From Burkholderiales bacterium (lineage in GTDB: Bacteria; Pseudomonadota; Gammaproteobacteria; Burkholderiales; UBA6910), in the NCBI GenBank assembly GCA_026005015.1, contig BPKG01000001.1, positions 1,616,501 to 1,680,500 of the forward strand: a DNA stretch of 64,000 nt. Direction: 5' to 3'. The notes beneath the pieces were generated by a model. It saw only the letters and a program-made list of their open reading frames with translations, was not told where the DNA came from and did not search any database. The position numbers were made by a program, and so were the translations under genes. Positions 62,896 to 64,000 of the stretch are shown piece by piece; the stretch's first letter is position 1; each line of letters begins with the position of its first letter.

Positions 62896-64000
62896 ATGAC
62901 ACGTCTCCTTACCGCCCTTCTCTTCGCCAGCTTTCTCCTCCACGCCCAAGCCCAGACTCCCGGAGCGCCCAAGGCGCCGCCCGTGACGGCCAAGGCGTGG
63001 GTGCTCATGGACTTCTATACCGGCCAGGTGATCGCCGGGGAAAACATGCACGAACGCATGGAGCCGGCCTCCCTGACCAAGCTCATGACGGCCTACCTCG
63101 CCTTCTCGGCCCTCAAGCAGAAGCAGTTGCGCCTCGACCAGACGGTACCGGTATCGACGAAGGCCTGGCGCGCCGAGGGCTCCCGCATGTTCATCGAGCC
63201 GGGGAAGCCGGTGACGGTGGAGGAGCTGTTGAACGGCATGATCGTGCAGTCCGGCAACGACGCCTCCATCGCCCTGGCCGAGGCCGTCGCCGGCTCCGAG
63301 CAGGTCTTCGCCCAGATGATGAACCGGGAGGCGGCCCGGCTCGGCCTCAAGAACACCCAGTTCGTCAACGCCACCGGGCTGCCCGACCCGCAGCAATATT
63401 CCACCGCCCACGACATCGCCCTGCTGGCGGCTGCGTTGATCCGTGATTTCCCGGATTTCTACCCGCTCTACTCGCAAAAGGAGTACACCTATAACAACAT
63501 CCGGCAGGCCAACCGCAATCGCCTGCTGTGGACCGATCCCTACGTGGACGGGGTGAAGACCGGCCACACGGAGGCCGCAGGGTACTGCCTGGTCGCCTCT
63601 ACCCGCCGGGACGGCCGGCGCCTGATCTCGGTGGTCATGGGGGCGGGCTCCGAGACCGCCCGGGCGGTGGAGAGCCAGAAGCTGCTCAACTGGGGATTGC
63701 AGTTCTTCGACACGGTGCGGGTGTACCAGAAAGGGCAGGAGGTGGCCGTGCTGCCGGTCTGGAAAGGCAAGGAGAACGCGGTCAAGGTGGGCTTCCAGGA
63801 CGACCTCTACCTCACCCTTCCCAAGGGCCAGGCGGAGCGCATTAAGGCCGCCCTGGAGCGGCAGGAACCCCTGATCGCCCCGGTGGCGGCGGGCCAGAAG
63901 GTGGGAACCTTGCGCCTCACCGTGGACGGCCAGCCGCTGGGCGAGTATCCGGTGGTGGCGTTGCAGAGCGTCCCGGTGGCCAACGTCTTCGGTCGCGCCT
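62896..64000 (+). CDS. dacC: D-alanyl-D-alanine carboxypeptidase (PBP5/6 family), 3' end outside window
   Basis: 368 codons are visible and the frame is still open at the right edge. Signal peptide ends at residue 19 (HAQA). The penicillin-binding motifs are all present: SLTK (Ser59, Lys62), SGN in VQSGNDASIAL near 118, and KTG in VDGVKTGHTEAAGYC near 220. The C-terminal beta domain (PBP5_C) begins near 285. The enzyme trims the terminal D-Ala from peptidoglycan stem peptides; the membrane-binding tail lies beyond the window. The ATG has no obvious ribosome-binding site and sits very close to the promoter. Confidence 0.94.
   Translation, partial: MTRLLTALLFASFLLHAQAQTPGAPKAPPVTAKAWVLMDFYTGQVIAGENMHERMEPASLTKLMTAYLAFSALKQKQLRLDQTVPVSTKAWRAEGSRMFIEPGKPVTVEELLNGMIVQSGNDASIALAEAVAGSEQVFAQMMNREAARLGLKNTQFVNATGLPDPQQYSTAHDIALLAAALIRDFPDFYPLYSQKEYTYNNIRQANRNRLLWTDPYVDGVKTGHTEAAGYCLVASTRRDGRRLISVVMGAGSETARAVESQKLLNWGLQFFDTVRVYQKGQEVAVLPVWKGKENAVKVGFQDDLYLTLPKGQAERIKAALERQEPLIAPVAAGQKVGTLRLTVDGQPLGEYPVVALQSVPVANVFGRA

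Overview
This 64-kb, GC-rich window is ordinary chromosome of a betaproteobacterium. The evidence is the gene orders ispE–tRNA-Gln–prs–rplY–pth–ychF, ftsY–ftsE–ftsX–rpoH, a full aa3-type cox cluster with its assembly genes, rhodanese–grxC–secB–gpsA, gpmA–envC-like–ctpA–moeB and argB–slmA. I cannot name a genus. Genes are tightly packed and many consecutive genes share 4-bp stop/start overlaps. Coordinates and starts were worked out by hand from the sequence.

Layout. 1–0.7 kb: the 3' end of an amidase gene. 0.9–7.9 kb (minus): a TPR lipoprotein, lolB, ispE, tRNA-Gln, prs, rplY, pth and ychF, read from a promoter near 8.03 kb. 8.1–13.0 kb (plus): a Gld-type ABC system (ATPase, permease, GldG-like, DUF4340) and mutM. 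13.1–17.2 kb (minus): two M16 proteases, rsmD, coaD and a ferredoxin. 17.25–20.8 kb (plus): ftsY, ftsE, ftsX and rpoH, the last behind a CIRCE operator. 20.8–28.9 kb: cytochrome c oxidase structural genes and assembly factors (Cox11, SURF1, two SCO-like proteins, heme O synthase). 29.0–33.6 kb (minus): a bioBFHCD biotin operon in which bioF carries a frameshift. 33.7–34.4 kb (plus): comF.

34.4–51.4 kb (minus) is a complete MSHA-type type IV pilus locus: ATPase MshE with c-di-GMP-type MshEN repeats, platform MshG, pilins MshA/B/C/D/O/P, a 1206-residue MshQ-like protein, and the assembly/secretin genes mshI–N. Two matching sigma-54 promoters precede mshE and mshA. Immediately upstream, on the opposite strand, lies the 3' third of a trmL gene. 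comF and this remnant point the same way, so the locus appears to have landed between comF and trmL and removed the front of trmL.

51.7–64 kb: gpsA, an SH3 protein, secB, grxC and a rhodanese (minus); a dithiol ArsR regulator divergent from gpmA; an EnvC-like protein, ctpA and moeB/thiF (plus); slmA, a HAD phosphatase, argB and hsp20 (minus, hsp20 with a sigma-32-type promoter); and the 5' part of a dacC-type carboxypeptidase gene running off the right edge.

Most of the window is housekeeping. The points that deserve a second look are the msh insertion with its truncated trmL and sigma-54 control, HrcA-type control of rpoH, a 99-bp insertion bounded by 17-bp repeats between two translationally coupled ABC genes, two single-base homopolymer frameshifts (bioF, mshN), and a probable persulfide-type ArsR regulator with a palindromic operator. 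I did not find a convincing wholly new multi-gene system.
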